A stretch of DNA of 64,000 bases from Bombyx mori (GCF_030269925.1 NC_085127.1:7819501-7883500); one strand, 5' to 3'. Counted from the stretch's first letter, positions 30,516-44,382 are shown. Numbers and translations: made by a program. Notes: generated by a model not told the origin, from the letters alone.

Positions 30516-32289
30516 CCGAGAGAGCTAGCATGCTATGGAACAAACTTACCTACCCGCTAACAGGAGACAGCAATAACTGCAATTTCGCTTAGCCATAACT
30601 TAAGAAGAGAATGAAGCTGAAAGAAAATAGAGGGGAACTACGATGCGCCATTAACCACTTATAAATAGAAAATAATTGATAGAATATGAAGATCAAGTCT
30701 TCTTTATGAAGCGTCAATAATAGTTTAACCCGTGTATTCACAATAGTGTCCACCACCACCAGATTTCACAATATTTTTACACAAATTTTGCGCTATCTAT
30801 CTTAACATGTTAATAACATAACAGTTTAAAGTGTAGTTCTTAAAATGTATTTAAATTTAATGATGTCAGTAATTTTGATTGAATTACAATCATCGATTTA
30901 GTTACAGACTTACTTATACATTACTACTTAGTATTATTAATAGTATAACTTATTTATATTCTTAGTATTAGTATAACTAACAATAATACAGTAATAAATA
31001 GGTTTGTTCTGTGTAAATATTTGAAGCCTACATCCGATATCATCGCCCAGTAATAGCTTGTACCCTCATTCTTGTACCCTTGTCTAAATTTTTGCGGGCT
31101 CTGAACCCATTCACAAATTTCCAGGACGTAAAATTCTGAGTACAAGAACAATTTTATTACTATAATACGTTTTGAAAGTAATTTGAAAAATTTTAAGTTC
31201 CATAATGTTGCATATCAATTATAATTTTCAAATTAGGGCACTTATTTTTCTTTAGGTCACTTATTGCAACTTATTGTTATTATTGTTATATAAGGCAACT
31301 TATTGTTATTTTTGATGTTTTCTTCTGTTGTAACTAAGCATTTAATTTTATTAACTTCACAAAACTGTAATATCTTGTCTCATGTGTTTATTTATGGCCA
31401 CAACAATGGGAAAAAGGTTTTAGTTTTGAATTGTTGAGTATGAATACTATACATTTTCCTTTATTATATTAATTTATTTTATTATTAAAAACCCAAATAC
31501 TGCTTTATTGAGCTAACATTTAAAAAACCTTTGTCATTTATATTTTTCTAATAACTTAAAGATATTCTGTATCGATAGCAGTAGGAATTAGTTGTACAGA
31601 ACTTAAGACAAATGTTTCTAATTTTATAACATTAAAAATACATAGGTACCATAAATTCAAAAAAAAAACAATCAAATGATCACTTTCTTAGCAATTTTCT
31701 TTTTCTGTTGCCTAGTTGTAATAGTAATGAATTCAATCCTTTCTTCCTTCAAGTTAGGGTACCGGCATTGTTGAGTACCGAAACAAATGTAGAGAAATAA
31801 AGGATTGCTCGAGTTCAGTTGGGATCCAGGACTACTGACAATTATTTGCTCCGATTCAAAAGCACCCATTAAGCATTTTGATTGAGATTTTAACTTTGTG
31901 TTTTAAAATTAAATATGTTAGTCACATTGGATGGATCAGTAAATACTACCACATGTACCTTCTAATCTTAAGCTCATCTAAGGTAATAAATATTAACAAA
32001 TACTGGAAGAAATAACTTTTCGGTGATGATACCAGTATCGATTCTGTAAGCTATTCAAGCGTTCTACACTCCTACGATACAAAATCAAATAGAATTTCAA
32101 AAAGTAAAAAAACTGCTTTCATGAAGATTTTGTGTTTGATGATTGGATTTAGTATCGTCTTTATGGTGATCATATTTATCTAAAATTAATTTATTTGTAG
32201 TCCTTTGTAATAGATACTATTATTTTATAAAAACATAAAAAATGCTAAGCACGTTTTTGTAAGCTCGTATTTTGGCTAATGCACAGTAT
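30516..32289. other. AT-rich DNA, nothing identified
   Basis: Short open frames only; no repeat that I can name. Confidence 0.5.
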
Positions 32290-32543
32290 ACTGGTGGTAG
32301 GACCTCTTGTGAGTCCGCACGGGTAATTACCACCGCCCCGCTTATTTCTGCCGTGAAGCAGTAATGCGTTTCGGTTTGAAGGGCGGGGCAGCCGTTGTAA
32401 CTATACTGAGACCTTACAACTTATATCTCAAGCTGGGTGGCGCATTTACGTTGTAGATGTCTATGGGTTCCAGTAACCACTTAACACCAGGTGGGCTGTG
32501 AGCTCGTCCACATATCTAGGCAATAAAGAAAAAGAAAAAAAAA
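32290..32543 (+). repeat. Bm1 SINE
   Basis: ACTGGTGGTAGGACCTCTTG start, complete body, CAATAAAGAAAAAG tail. Close to the other well-kept copies. Confidence 0.94.
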
Positions 32544-34149
32544 CATAAAATTATTATTGTCAAGGTTTTTCACAATTACCAGTAAATAAACAGACGTAGA
32601 CTTGCTAATTCAAAACATCGTACTTTCTTTCATGTAATATAATCACGGAATATCAGTCTCCATTAACGTTTATTCGTTTGAAACTCTTGAGACTTGCTTC
32701 TGACAAGTCCAAATATAAATCCTTTGAATTCAAAACACACATAAAATATTAATGAAGACTTCGTATTTGAAAATATTTCATGTTGAAGACTTTACGACAC
32801 ATCAGTGATTCAATTCGATGAATGAATCGCAAGGACATCGAGGAATATAGCAATGACGAAGTTAATTCGTAATTTTACGATAATATATTTTTTTTTTGCT
32901 TTTCGAATTTTCTTTGCGTAATCTTCGCCAGTGCGATAGATAAATAAAATCTTTGATATTACAGAAGTATTTGCGTTTTTAGGAGTGGGTTTTTTTATTT
33001 CTTAGACGGGTAGACGAAGCTCACAGCCCATGCATGACCGAATTAATATAGCACGGTTTCTGTTTAAAAGTAAAGTTAAATCGTGTGAAAATAATAAATC
33101 ACAGATCAAAATGGATGGAAATGGGTTCAAGCTAAATCATTCAATTAGTTTTGAAAAGAGATCTAAATTAATCCGATTCCATTGCATTCAATTTCATTTC
33201 ATTAATTTGTTCTAAGTAGAGAAGTACACTGAAAAAACTGTTCAATAATGAATTCATTCTAGTATTATTAAAATTTACTCCATTGACAATTATTTAAAAA
33301 TACGTTGTTTCACTTAAATCAAATTTAAACATTGTGTAATTAAAATATATAACTAAAGGCATTCCTACTTATTCGAATACTGAACTTATTGAAATATGTT
33401 TTTTTTTTCAAAAATCCAAATCGTGCATGTGTGCGACTAATTTAATAGGAGTCCTAGTGACAAATTTTCTAATTAATTTAAACTCGTTACATATTATTAA
33501 TTGGTTTGCATTTTGCAATATGATTTAAGTTTATTTTCACTTCCCTCTTTAAGATTAAGAGGACTATCGATCGATGAAAATTACAAATTATAGAAATGAT
33601 ATACCTATAAATTATTAATTCTTACCACTATTAGTTAGAGCAGAACTTACATAAAACAGGAAACAAATTAAATAACTGTTAGGAAAATGAAAATTCAATA
33701 AGATGAAGAATCCCAGGAACAGATGAGGTGGTGCTATTTGAGGCCTACCCAACAACATTTTTATTTAAGTATCAAGCCGTTGTGGAAACAAAGGGATCTG
33801 TGGACAAATCGATTTTCACAAATAAATAACTAGTTTTATTCTTAGATCTAGTCTCAAAAGCTTATGAAATGATGTACTTAATGTTTTTTAAAGAAAAGGG
33901 TTATGTTTTTCAACAAAATGACATTACATGTACAAATTTAAAACATCATCTGCTTACATGTCTGCTTACTTGCAAATATGTCTACTTACTAGAACTTATA
34001 ATTACATTTTATCCATGTTTATTTTTCTGTTGCTTTTAATTTTATCTTCTTTTATAGTCATAATTATTAGTTTTGGAGCATAATACTCTGTAGCTTGTTG
34101 GCGTCATCAGCGCTGATTGTATTTGAGGTCTTGCACAGTTCGACTTCGA
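32544..34149. other. AT-rich DNA with a 40-bp Bm1 tail fragment
   Basis: 32988-33029 carries the minus-strand Bm1 3' end (TTTATTTCTTAGACGGGTAG..CTCACAGCCCA) and then stops abruptly. Nothing else supported. Confidence 0.55.
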
Positions 34150-34387
34150 CCTAACCCATGCATCAGCCCGCTGAGTTTCTCGCCGGATCTTCTCAGCGGG
34201 TTACGATTTCGATCCGGTAGTAGGTTCATTGTCGAAGCAGCTGCTCTTGAGTTGTTGGGCTACTTAGGAGGCGCTCGGGCAGTTGTTAGCAAATTCCACC
34301 CCTCCTGGCTGAGCCTCTGCTCGCCCACCTGGTAAAACTGGAAAGGCCTCCGGGCTACCAGTAATACTTAAATCATAAAAAAATAGT
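34150..34387 (+). repeat. 3' UTR of a diverged jockey-type LINE subfamily
   Basis: Shares the stem-loop (CCCGCTGAG/CTCAGCGGG at 34167-34200) and GATCCGGTAGTAGGTTC with the intact LINE, then diverges into its own tail (GAAAGGCCTCCGGGCTACC) and an A-run. A sister subfamily rather than a copy of the 1176-6463 element. Confidence 0.72.
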
Positions 34388-34892
34388 AAATAAAAAAAAG
34401 TTCGACTTCGTGCTATTCTATACAAATGATGAGAGAAGAATTTGGTTTATGATTTTTTTTGAAATCACGAAACACCTGAGACTTTTGTTTTAGAAAATTA
34501 ATTTTGAGGCGATTAAAACGTTGTACCAAAACGTATTCATAACAAATAGCTGAAGCATGAAAAAAATTCTCAGACAGTCGATACGGTACTTAATTGATTG
34601 TTACAAAGAAAAAGATCAAGCTAAGTTGGTAGCAGCAATTTTGGATACTAATATTATCAGGCGAGTGTTATTAGTTTTTTCTAATAAAGTTTTATTAGAA
34701 GCTAAGAAATAAAAAAACAATCTCCATCATGATGAACTAGGACATAAACATAGCTTTATAGCACTACATTCGTCCATGCTATGATTGTCCGTATGTGAAA
34801 CATCTATGCGTTTTGGCAGTAAAATCGAACCGTATGCCGTAACGCAAAGGGCATGATGCTCTCTCATGCCATTATGCCCGTGCGCATACAAA
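34388..34892. other. Non-coding DNA, nothing identified
   Basis: No supported feature. Confidence 0.5.
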
Positions 34893-35166
34893 ACACCGGT
34901 CATCGTTCTCGTCGAACCCGTCGCTTGCAACGAAGGGCTCGATGAGTAAACTAACCCACAGATACAGCCCATTGAGTTTCTCGCCGGATCTTCTCAGTGG
35001 GTCGCGTTTCCGATCCGGTGGTAGATTCTGCGAAGCACGGGTCTTGCTAGGGTTTGTGTTGGCAACGTCGTCAGGTTTGAGCCCCGTGAGCTCACCTGCT
35101 AGTTAAGGTTCCACTGATATAGTCTCTCTAGACCGTAAGCTTAGGCAGAAAAAAAAAAAAAAAAAA
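34893..35166 (+). repeat. 5'-truncated 3' end of the jockey-type LINE
   Basis: Begins ACCGGTCATCGTTCTCGTCG in the ORF2 tail, carries the 3' UTR and stem-loop (with one G-U pair), and ends in a run of about 18 A. Well preserved. Confidence 0.88.
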
Positions 35167-35849
35167 CATACAAAACATTCCGTTTCTGTGAGCTGTGTAT
35201 TGGCTATGTTTTTTTTTATTTCACTTGACGCACTCACTGCTTGTTTATTCACTTTGAATTTATTATTTTATTTTCATTTTTTTTCTGTTTACTCATTATA
35301 ATTTAATACTTTTCAACAATTACAAATTCTATATTACCATCAACTTTGATAAATTACATCTGTTAGGCATTCCATGATGGCCAACTTGTTTTTACCCATC
35401 GATCTATTTAATATGTTTCAAAAATACTAACTAAACATTTCTTACGGCATGGTATACTGTATTTCAATTGAAATTTCGATGAACTGTTAGCAGTAAGCCC
35501 ACTATGTTTATGCAATTATTGATTTTAGTAACAATTATTTTAATTAGGTACAAGTAATAATAATGAATCCAATATTTGCATTGCAGACAAGTAAACAGCT
35601 GACTTCCCTGACGGTATAGTTGTTGCAAAGTACGACTGCGTGCCAACCTTAGTTGTGTGAGTGATCAATTTGTTTAAGCGTCGATGTAGGCGTGAGAGCA
35701 CGTACGGTTAGCAAACAAAAATTCATTAATTCAAGTTATTATGAATTTCACCCATTTTTATATTTTAAGTATTTTTTTAATTTACTTAATAGTAGTGGTC
35801 AAAATAAAAAATAAACAACACCGTTTTAGTAATTAATGTACATTAGTAA
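35167..35849. other. AT-rich DNA, nothing identified
   Basis: No supported feature. Confidence 0.5.
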
Positions 35850-36274
35850 TCTATATATTAATACGTGCAGCAAAAACTTTGTATCCCTTTTTACAAAAAT
35901 TGCGCGGACGGAGGAGTATGAAATTTTCCACACTTATAGAGAATATAGAGAAGAAGTGCACAATGCTAATTTTTTTTTGAAATAATGCATATAAGATACA
36001 TTAAATCAATAAAGAAAAAATTACACACACTACATAACATGTATTTGACGCACACACGCATGCATACTATTTATTGTCAAACTTTTGTTCTTGACGTCTG
36101 TGCTCAAATTGAGAACAGATTAAATATTGTTTGTCTTTATTAATATTTTTTTATAGTGTAGCTTTGGCGAAATTTGTGATTATAAAAGTATAAAATACAA
36201 TCATAATAGTGTACAAACTTATTATACAATTCCAATTAATTATAGTCGAATTTCGACTACTGCGGGACCTCTAG
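35850..36274 (+). mobile_element. Helitron, 0.42-kb family, copy 2
   Basis: A|TCTATATATTAATACGTG start, CCTCTAG|T end, hairpin 'tagtcgaatttcgacta' before the end. Same family as copies 1, 3 and 4, in the opposite orientation to them. Confidence 0.85.
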
Positions 36275-37426
36275 TAATAATTAATTACAGGTAAAAAATT
36301 AAAATAAACACATCTTTCCTCTTTATAATATTAGTATAGCAGATATGAACAGCATCGTTCTTGAATAATCAATCGAAAACTCGTGAATCCGTTTTGAATC
36401 CGTTTTACCGACAACAATGGCAATGTACAATGCTAACCCGGACAAGATATATATATGGGGTCTTATCTCCAAAGCCTACTGTGGGATTCGTGCCGGCAGT
36501 GTTTGAAGATAAGGCGCAGGAATCAGGAGAACGAGATATTCCAAAGGTCGAAGTGACAAATCTACTCATAAAATCAAAGATAATAAATGCTGTATCAACA
36601 ACAAAAATACATCATGCGCGTCGAACACGTCTCTCTTATATAAAATAACATAGTGCGAAATCATGTTATTGTGTCGTTCCTTTCAGATTTACGTGCTCAT
36701 AAAATGTATTTTTTTCGTATTGAACACAAATGTTTTGTCAAAAACAATGACTCGGGGCTTACAGTGTATAACCTAATTTCAGTTGCAATGTGTTCTAAAA
36801 TTATCATGTTCATTTTAAATAGTTAATTATTATGGTTTTATTTCGAAATTGAATCTCAGTTTTTATTAAAACTAATCATAAATTTCATCATCATCATCAT
36901 CAACAGCCCACAGTCGTCCACTGCTGGACATAGGCCTCTCCCAACCCACACCACTGAGCCCGGTCTACGGCTCTCTTCATCCACTTCTTGCCGGCCACCG
37001 TTCGGAGGTCATCGCACCATCTAGCCATAATCATAAATTTAGTAAAAGCTTATTATGGGCTGACACACAAACAGACACATTGGATCACTTGTTTCGAGCT
37101 CGAAGAAGAAGTGTTTTCTTCAATAAGCTTGTGACTTTGATCTCATGACGTCATGTCAGTCATGACCCAAGAATGGTGACATTCACTATGTGATATCTAT
37201 GGACTCCAACATTCATTTAACGCCCGAATTACGGAGGGGTCATGGCTCCTATGGACCCATGAATAAATCTCAGTGAACTCCCAGTGAACAAACAAAAATT
37301 TACCTCAAACTGATACCCAAAAATCTCTTGTCCAAACAACAAAATATTACATCATTCAGATACTCAATAACATGAATTGTAATTTTACTAATTCGATTGA
37401 TTATATTATTACACTATATGATATTA
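36275..37426. other. Non-coding DNA with two repeat fragments
   Basis: 36315-36344 is the 5' end of the Helitron family at 48820 (minus strand, 'cctctttataatattagta'). 36885-37020 is a familiar insect dispersed repeat fragment (ACAGTCGTCCACTGCTGGAC, ATAGGCCTCTCCCAA). The open frame 36361-36648 has no ATG start and no recognisable domain. Confidence 0.5.
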
Positions 37427-37658
37427 TCTATACTAATATATAAATCTAAAGTGGTTTTTACGGAGGTTCCGTTATAACTACTGAACCATGCATCCGATTG
37501 ACTTGAAACTTGGTATCCATGTAGAAAATATATGTACTTAATGGACAGGCTAATATTTATATGAGTGTTGGACTCCTTAATAATAATGACAATAAATAAT
37601 AATGTTAATTTTAAATGCGCAGCGAAGCGGGCGAGTACGGTTTGTAAATTTATAAATA
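37427..37658 (+). mobile_element. Helitron-like element abutting copy 3
   Basis: Starts A|TCTATACTAATATATAAA and has near its end the GC-rich GCAGCGAAGCGGGCGAGTACG typical of lepidopteran Helitron 3' ends. Its terminal CTAG appears to coincide with the CTAG of the next element (37659-37662). Confidence 0.55.
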
Positions 37659-38078
37659 CTAGAGGTCCCGCAGTAGTCGAAATTCGACTATAATTAATTG
37701 GAATTGTAAGTTTGCACACTATTATGATTTTATTTTATACTTCTATAATCACAAATTTCGCCAAGACTACACTATAAAAAATATTAACAAAGACAAACAA
37801 TATTTAATCTATTCTTAATTTAACAGCAGACGTCAAGAACAAAAGTTTGACAATAAATAGTATGCATGCGTGTGTGCGTCAAATACCTGGTATGTAGTGT
37901 GTGTAATGTTTTCTTTATTGATTTAATGTATCTTTTATGCATTATGTTTAAAAAAATATTAGCATTGTGCACTTCTTCTCTATATTCTCTATAAGTGTGG
38001 AAAATTTCATACTCCTCCGTCCGCGCAATTTTCGTAAAAAGGGATACAAAGTTTTTGCTTCACGTATTAATATATAGA
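37659..38078 (-). mobile_element. Helitron, 0.42-kb family, copy 3
   Basis: CTAG at 37659-37662 and TC (minus) at 38077-38078, flanked by A and T as expected. Carries the terminal hairpin. Confidence 0.85.
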
Positions 38079-39461
38079 TCACACATGAATATTCAACTGA
38101 TAACGTTCTAACACGTGCTATTCCCATAACTTTCATAACGAAACAGTTATAGCGCCCGCATTTCACTTACACAATTAACATAAACGCCCACAGGTAATGA
38201 AATCGGATTTGTTTGTCTTTTGAATTAATTATCATGGAAATGCTCGTTAACGCTTTTCGTTCAACGTTTTACAAACAAATAAAAACAACATTATTTTCGT
38301 GGCCGATGCGGTAATTGAAATTAAAAATTTAAATGTGTTTTTATTCAAGTACGTCTTCATAGTTTTTTTTCAACTTTAACCATTGTATCGCAATGCAGTT
38401 TCACTGGTGAGAAGAATCGACAAAAAAACTCAAGATTTGCTGGGTTTTTTTTAAACAGTTTACCCTAGTTAACAAAATTCAAATTATGAAATCTGTACAT
38501 ATAATAATGACTTGAATGAGAATAATCGGGTCTGCATTATCAAGCATTGGCCAAAGGTCTATTCGTACTGTTGCAGTGTGGAAAACAAATTCAAGCCATG
38601 TGCGTGGCGTCCATAGAGTTACTATTCTAACTGGAGTGCTTACTTCGTTTGACATAAAAACTAAAAATATACTTTATGTCTATGGCTTAAAGTTTATTTT
38701 TAAATAGCAAAAGATGTAAGGAAAAACGGTCTGAAAAGAGAATGATTATTAAGTGGTGGTGTCCCTCTCACACATTTTACAAACAAAAAGCAGTGTTGCT
38801 AGCTTAGAGGATTTTCCATAAAATCTCGGAATTTGGACCCCCGTCTTAGTTATCAAAAATGGCTTTTAGTGGTTAGTGGATTGTTTAGTAGCTTGGGTGT
38901 TGTTGAAAATTATCGAAAAGTTTAAAATCAATCCACTTTACAGGATTTTAAACATTTTATGACAATAATATATCTAAATACATATTATTTAAACGATGTG
39001 ACTTAAACTTAACTAGAAAATGTTGCGAGAATTTAGAATTTCCATCAACGTCAAAAATTAAATTGGTTCAAAATAAACGTACAAAGTTATGGTGAAATTA
39101 GTTTCTGATGATGACAATTTATTAAAATAAATTATATAAGAAGTATTGATTATATGATATATATTGATTTTTAATAGAACATCATATATTAATAAAGCTT
39201 ATTAACAAAAAATTATTGTTCTATGTTAATAAGAACTCTGTTTAATGGAAAATTTAATGGTAGGTACGTAGATTTCTGATGGTTTTCATGTTGAATTTGG
39301 TGGGAAGCCAGATTAATTGTTGGCATCACCGAAAAAGAGCTATGAATGGATTAAAAGAAAAATGGCGTCTATTTACGTTTGTAGTGCGAAGTTAAAATGG
39401 CACTGATACAGCTTGTGGCTTGTTTTTTTTTCGAAAATCGTGAAAGTTTCCGTGTAATCAT
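38079..39461. other. AT-rich DNA, nothing identified
   Basis: No supported feature. Confidence 0.5.
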
Positions 39462-40033
39462 GGTGAACACTTTTAATGTAAGTGGTTTTAAGCGAGAATC
39501 GTCTCCAGTTTGTGGAATATCCTTCCATATGTCAGATTCATTGATAAATTTTTACTAGTGTGAGCATATATTTTTAAAATGTGAGATATTTTTTCTCATT
39601 ATAATATTTAATACCATTTGTCTTGTAAATTGTACTTAATCTATGTCATATACTAAATTTGAAAAAACAATCGTGAAAACTATAATTTTGCAATGTATTT
39701 TTCATATTATAAGAGCCATCACGTGGTATTTTTTGAACTTTTTTTATTGTATTGAATAGCGTCGCACGGAAGCATGTATATCATTTGCCTGACGTTAAGC
39801 GAACGAGTAGGATCTTCTAGTAAATATGACGTTGGAATTTCTGGAAAATGTCCTATATAAAGGTCAAACAAGAAGTATCAAGTACTCAAACGCAAGAAAT
39901 AAAAAATACCCCGAGAAAAGCAAAATTACGACAAGATGTTAAGGTATTGAAACAAAAACTTAAAAGTCGCGAAATAGTGATTGTAAATATAAAGTCGATT
40001 TTAGATTTATTAGAGAAAAATGGCGATTTTTAA
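39462..40033 (+). pseudogene. Possible THAP-domain/P-element-like relic
   Basis: Two separated pieces. At 39462-39557 an ATG frame reads MVNTFNVSGFKRESS..CGISFH, similar to the start of THAP zinc fingers (MVxxCxxxGCKxR..SFHxFP), but both zinc-binding Cys positions are Phe here (TTT where TGT is expected), and it stops after 32 residues. At 39848-40033 a frame reads NTPRKAKLRQDVKVLKQKLK..IVNIKSILDLLEKNG, like the coiled-coil that follows THAP domains in transposon-derived proteins. The middle of the THAP domain was not found. Read as a broken transposon- or host-derived THAP gene; chance similarity remains possible. Confidence 0.38.
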
Positions 40034-40949
40034 TTGAATTGAAATTTAAATTGCGAAATTTTAATGATACTCATGGTCCACTTAGATATTGATTAAAATA
40101 AATTATGTATTTCGTTGAAAAAAAAGAATTTACTTAAAATAGAGGAAATGTTATATTATAAGACTACAGAAAATTAACTGAACTTAATAATAATAATATG
40201 TATAACCAATATTTTGTAAATAGAGATCAAGTACTATGTGTATCGTGTTATGTGTATTGACTTGTCATTTAAGAGTTATTTAATTATCTACATATAACAA
40301 ATAAATGAATTTCAGTTCATTTCATTTTATTACCCATTGTGTTTTATTTCCTAAAATGTAACTAGTAGACTTAATATACACGTGTCATGAAAATAGCACA
40401 GAAGTAAAAATACAAACAATTTTAAATCAATTGAAGATGTGAATGTAGGAAAAGAGCACCCGATACGCGCAGACCATGTGTGTTGCAGTGTCTCACTCAG
40501 TGTGTCAAATATTAATTTGCACGGCCCACTTAGCCAGTGCATTAAAGTAGGAATTGCATAATTAAGTTCAACATAATATATTATTTAAGTCGCGGTTGAG
40601 TATTCGGACGTTAAACACGAGTTTGAGGAAGTTTAAGTAATAGAACTGAGGTAATGATGTTTGTAATAAAACTCAGTGCTAGATTTTCGACTACGCAGCA
40701 ATTTCCAAAAAAAACCGTCGAAAAAAAGTCACCATGACGACGAAGCAATGCTTAGAATTGAATTTACATAAATAAAAGGTTGCAAGCACGTGTTTTGTAT
40801 TTACATAGGGTTACACAGAATTACTTAAGGTAAATTCAAAACTTATGCATGTGTATAATTTTGTCCTATAATTAAATTATATATGGTCACCACATTAGAC
40901 AAGGACACCGCGACCAAAAAGTATTCTCTTTCGAGACCGATTTCTCGGC
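40034..40949. other. AT-rich DNA, nothing identified
   Basis: No supported feature. Confidence 0.5.
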
Positions 40950-41845
40950 ATTAGACAGCACTCCAGTTGTAGGTACTTATTAACTCCATGGTGGCGTCCA
41001 TCTTACGGGGTCGTCGTACTCCCTTACGGGGGCACGGAGCGGGCCTCGGGGTAAACCCCACTACCCGGGCAGACGCTCCCTGCCACACAGGGCAGGGGTG
41101 AAATAGATGCAAGACTGGATTGGGGGGAGGGCTGTTCGCAGCGTGCTTCGGCACACTCACATCGACAAAAATACATACATATATATAATACGACGGGCTT
41201 GATGATGGAGGAGGAGTGATGCCCGTGGACGACGCTCCCCGGCGCCAGCTGCTGTCCTCTGCTTCCTAATGCTAATTTTTTTTTTTTTTTTTTTTTTCCC
41301 TTACTATCTAACTACAACTAACCTAAAGCTAACTAAACTACTATATACATACAGGGACAACAGTCAGCAACCTTGGGGCCCGCCACCGGCCCCATGCCGC
41401 GGCCCCACCTCTACAAACCAGAGGAGGAGCCGCGGCACTAGTTTGGCGTTCACCCGTTCTGGGTTCCCCAAAAGGGGAAGACCATCGCGGGGAGGGACCG
41501 ATATTAAACACTCCCCAGACGGGGGAGTGGTCCACCCAACGGGGGTGGGAAATGGGTCCCCATAAGGGGGCACCCCAACGATGTGGGGGGACATGACGAG
41601 TGTGGACAGCTCAGTCCCATGGGGGCACTCATTATGAGCACTCCCATATCACTCCGATTAAGCCGACTATCTTACCATAGCCGGGGGTTCCAGTAGCTCC
41701 CTTGGTAGCGCCCGACCATCAGGTGGTCTGGCGTGCAAGGGAGCTATATTGTGGAGGTGCTCGTGGGGTCCACCGTCAGCACCGTCCATCAATAGCATCA
41801 TAGTTGTGAATATTAATTTGAAATAAATAAATAAAACGATTTAAC
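40950..41845 (+). repeat. GC-rich retroelement 3' region (LINE-like)
   Basis: A GC-rich block in AT-rich DNA ending in 'aaataaataaataaaa', with an internal T-run (41278-41297). Contains several local stems (CGGGGTAAACCCC, CCTTGGTAGC). Terminal A-rich repeat and composition suggest a 5'-truncated R1-like LINE 3' UTR. No catalytic protein motif. Confidence 0.42.
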
Positions 41846-42895
41846 TGAAAATTCAATAATATAATTAACAATGTTTTTGTTGATTATAGTATACCTATAC
41901 AAAAAAGCAGTGAAACATCATTTTTTATTTATTAATATCATTATATTTACTAATGCAAAAGTAGCAACTTAAAAGATATAGTTAATTACATGGCTTCAGT
42001 AAAGCCCGATATGTAGTGTTCGCCCAATGATTAAATACCAACCATATTCAAGACAAGATTTAGATTAATGTTATGTACTATAGATTCACTTTTTTTGTTA
42101 TACATCTTTAATACATAACTGGCTATTCATAAATATGTATAATATATTTTTATAGCATTGGAGCTTGTTATTAGGTACTCGTACTAAACAAAAAAAGAAA
42201 TTGACAAACGGAAAAAATAAAACGGCACTTATATGTTTTGGTCTTTGCCTAATTAAATATACATACACTAAAGTATTATAACTTTATCTGTTACTTTAAA
42301 AAAAACTGATTTCAAAACAATATATTATAAATAAATAAAAATACTTTTTGGATATATTTTATAAAGTCAAAATCAGTATTTAAACGTGTGATCTTCATCC
42401 GCATCAGCAAATTTAGAGATCCTGTATAAATAGTTCGTAGCTCGCCAGAACTAAATTATCTCTTTGTAGTTTCGTAAGAATGGGCATGGATAGCAAACAG
42501 CAAAATAGAATCTAAAACAAAAAGGGACTGAGGAATTTTACTGAGCTGAATTTTACATTTGACCAAGGTTTTAAAATATATAATATGTAGCGGTTATGGT
42601 ACGACTAGAAAATGAGCTAAGAACATAATCAAGGTACATTTAATTCTGCCCTAAATAGCAAATTTACAAAACCTTGGACGGACATTTGTTTTCAGATTTT
42701 AAATTTGTGTGCGTCGTGATTATTCAACGTGATTATCAACGAAGCTCTCATTAACATTGAAATTAGAATAATTTGTATACCTACCTATAAAGACTATGTG
42801 AATATATGATTATTACATTACACTCATTTTACGTAAGTGTGAATTTTCCAATTGCCGTGCATAGTATGAAGACGTACTTACGTCCACATCCATAG
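41846..42895. other. AT-rich DNA, nothing identified
   Basis: No supported feature. Confidence 0.5.
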
Positions 42896-43135
42896 TTTTT
42901 ATTATTTTTATTGCGTAGATAGGTGAAAGAGCTCACAGCCGACCTGGTGCTAAATGGCTACCGGAGCCCATAGACATTTACAACGAAAATGCTGCCACCC
43001 ACCTTGAAATATAAGGTCTAAGGTCTCAGTATAGTTGTCTCAATCTTCAAATCGAAACCGATTACTGCTTCACGGCAGAAATAGGCGGGGCGGTGCTACC
43101 TACCCGTGCGGATTCACAAGAAATCCTACCACCAG
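42896..43135 (-). repeat. Bm1 SINE, minus strand, diverged
   Basis: T-run, TTGCGTAGATAGGTG, body with scattered changes and a deletion in the GGGGCAGC block, ending CCTACCACCAGTAG. Confidence 0.88.
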
Positions 43136-44382
43136 TAGTAGTAGTTGTTAGTCACTGGAACTTTCAGATACTTCAACATATACCTCCACCAGCTGTAGTA
43201 TATGAGATTACAATTTCATTGTATTTTAAAACGGATGTCGTCTCACCCTTAAATCTAAAATACGTGACTGCTGTATGGTAGAAATAAAAATAGAACCAGG
43301 AACACAATACACGTTGTCACCTTTAGTTAATAAATTTGGGGTTTTTATTTTATATCAACGCCACGGTCAAATTCCCTACAAATCGATTCAGAAAAAAGGT
43401 AGGAACTTTTATATGCTGTGCGTGTAGCTACGAAAGCCCGAAGACATGAATTTGACGGCTGTCCCTGCTTTAAAGCTTAAATTCATGATTGCTGGTGTAC
43501 TGTTTGGTAGCTAGCGTGTTTTTTAGTGCTCACCCATGTAGGCTCACAATATATGTAACCACTGATATACCTATATGAAAAATACAGAGTAGTTAAAGTA
43601 GGCCGAAACCCCACCGGCGATAACATGAAAGTAGTGCGTAGATGACAATGTGACGTATGGGTGTAGATGCGGAAGGATGCTTGATAGAACTTTAATGAAC
43701 GAGGTACATCAGGTCTCTAATTAATTTGGAGAAGAGATTAGTATAAAAATAAACATGGCGCGTAACGCAAGAAATTAAGATGGCGCGTAACCGAAAAACG
43801 TTACATACGTTTTTTCCTCCCTACGTCGATAAAGAAGTTTCACTTCAAAAAAAAACCACTGATACATAGAGGTCGGTAATCATAGTATGCTCGTATAATG
43901 CTCAAATAGTAATCATTCTGTGGCCTAATATTCAAATATGATATGATAGATATCCACCACTATGATAGACCGACTTAGCGATTTATACGACATGATATCC
44001 ACCCACTAGTCTTGTTACGCCAGATGTGAAAAGTTTTTTAAACATATACTTGTACTATTTTATAGTTTAACTATGTAACTACAGTAAAATGCTCCTGTTT
44101 GAAGGTTCAGTAACAAAGCCCTTTGTTAAGATACGTCCCGTGATCCACTAATTCAGTAGAAAGTTCAGCTAAAGTTCTTGTAGGTACTCTAAGTTCGTGG
44201 AACTTTATTCGAATTACTCTGTACTTTTCTCGTTTTGCTATTAGTTACAAAGTACATTTGCCGGATTAATATTGTTTAAAATTTTCGCGCTTAAATATAT
44301 TGGATCAATTTCTTGAAACTGGAATACCACGCCTACTACACACTAGAACAATAATAATTGGTGTCCTAATGCTGTAATAAAT
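43136..44382. other. Non-coding DNA, nothing identified
   Basis: No supported feature. Confidence 0.5.

Noticed and set aside
41269..41594. Overlapping open frames on both strands in the GC-rich block
   Set aside because: Composition-driven; low-complexity residues and no start context.
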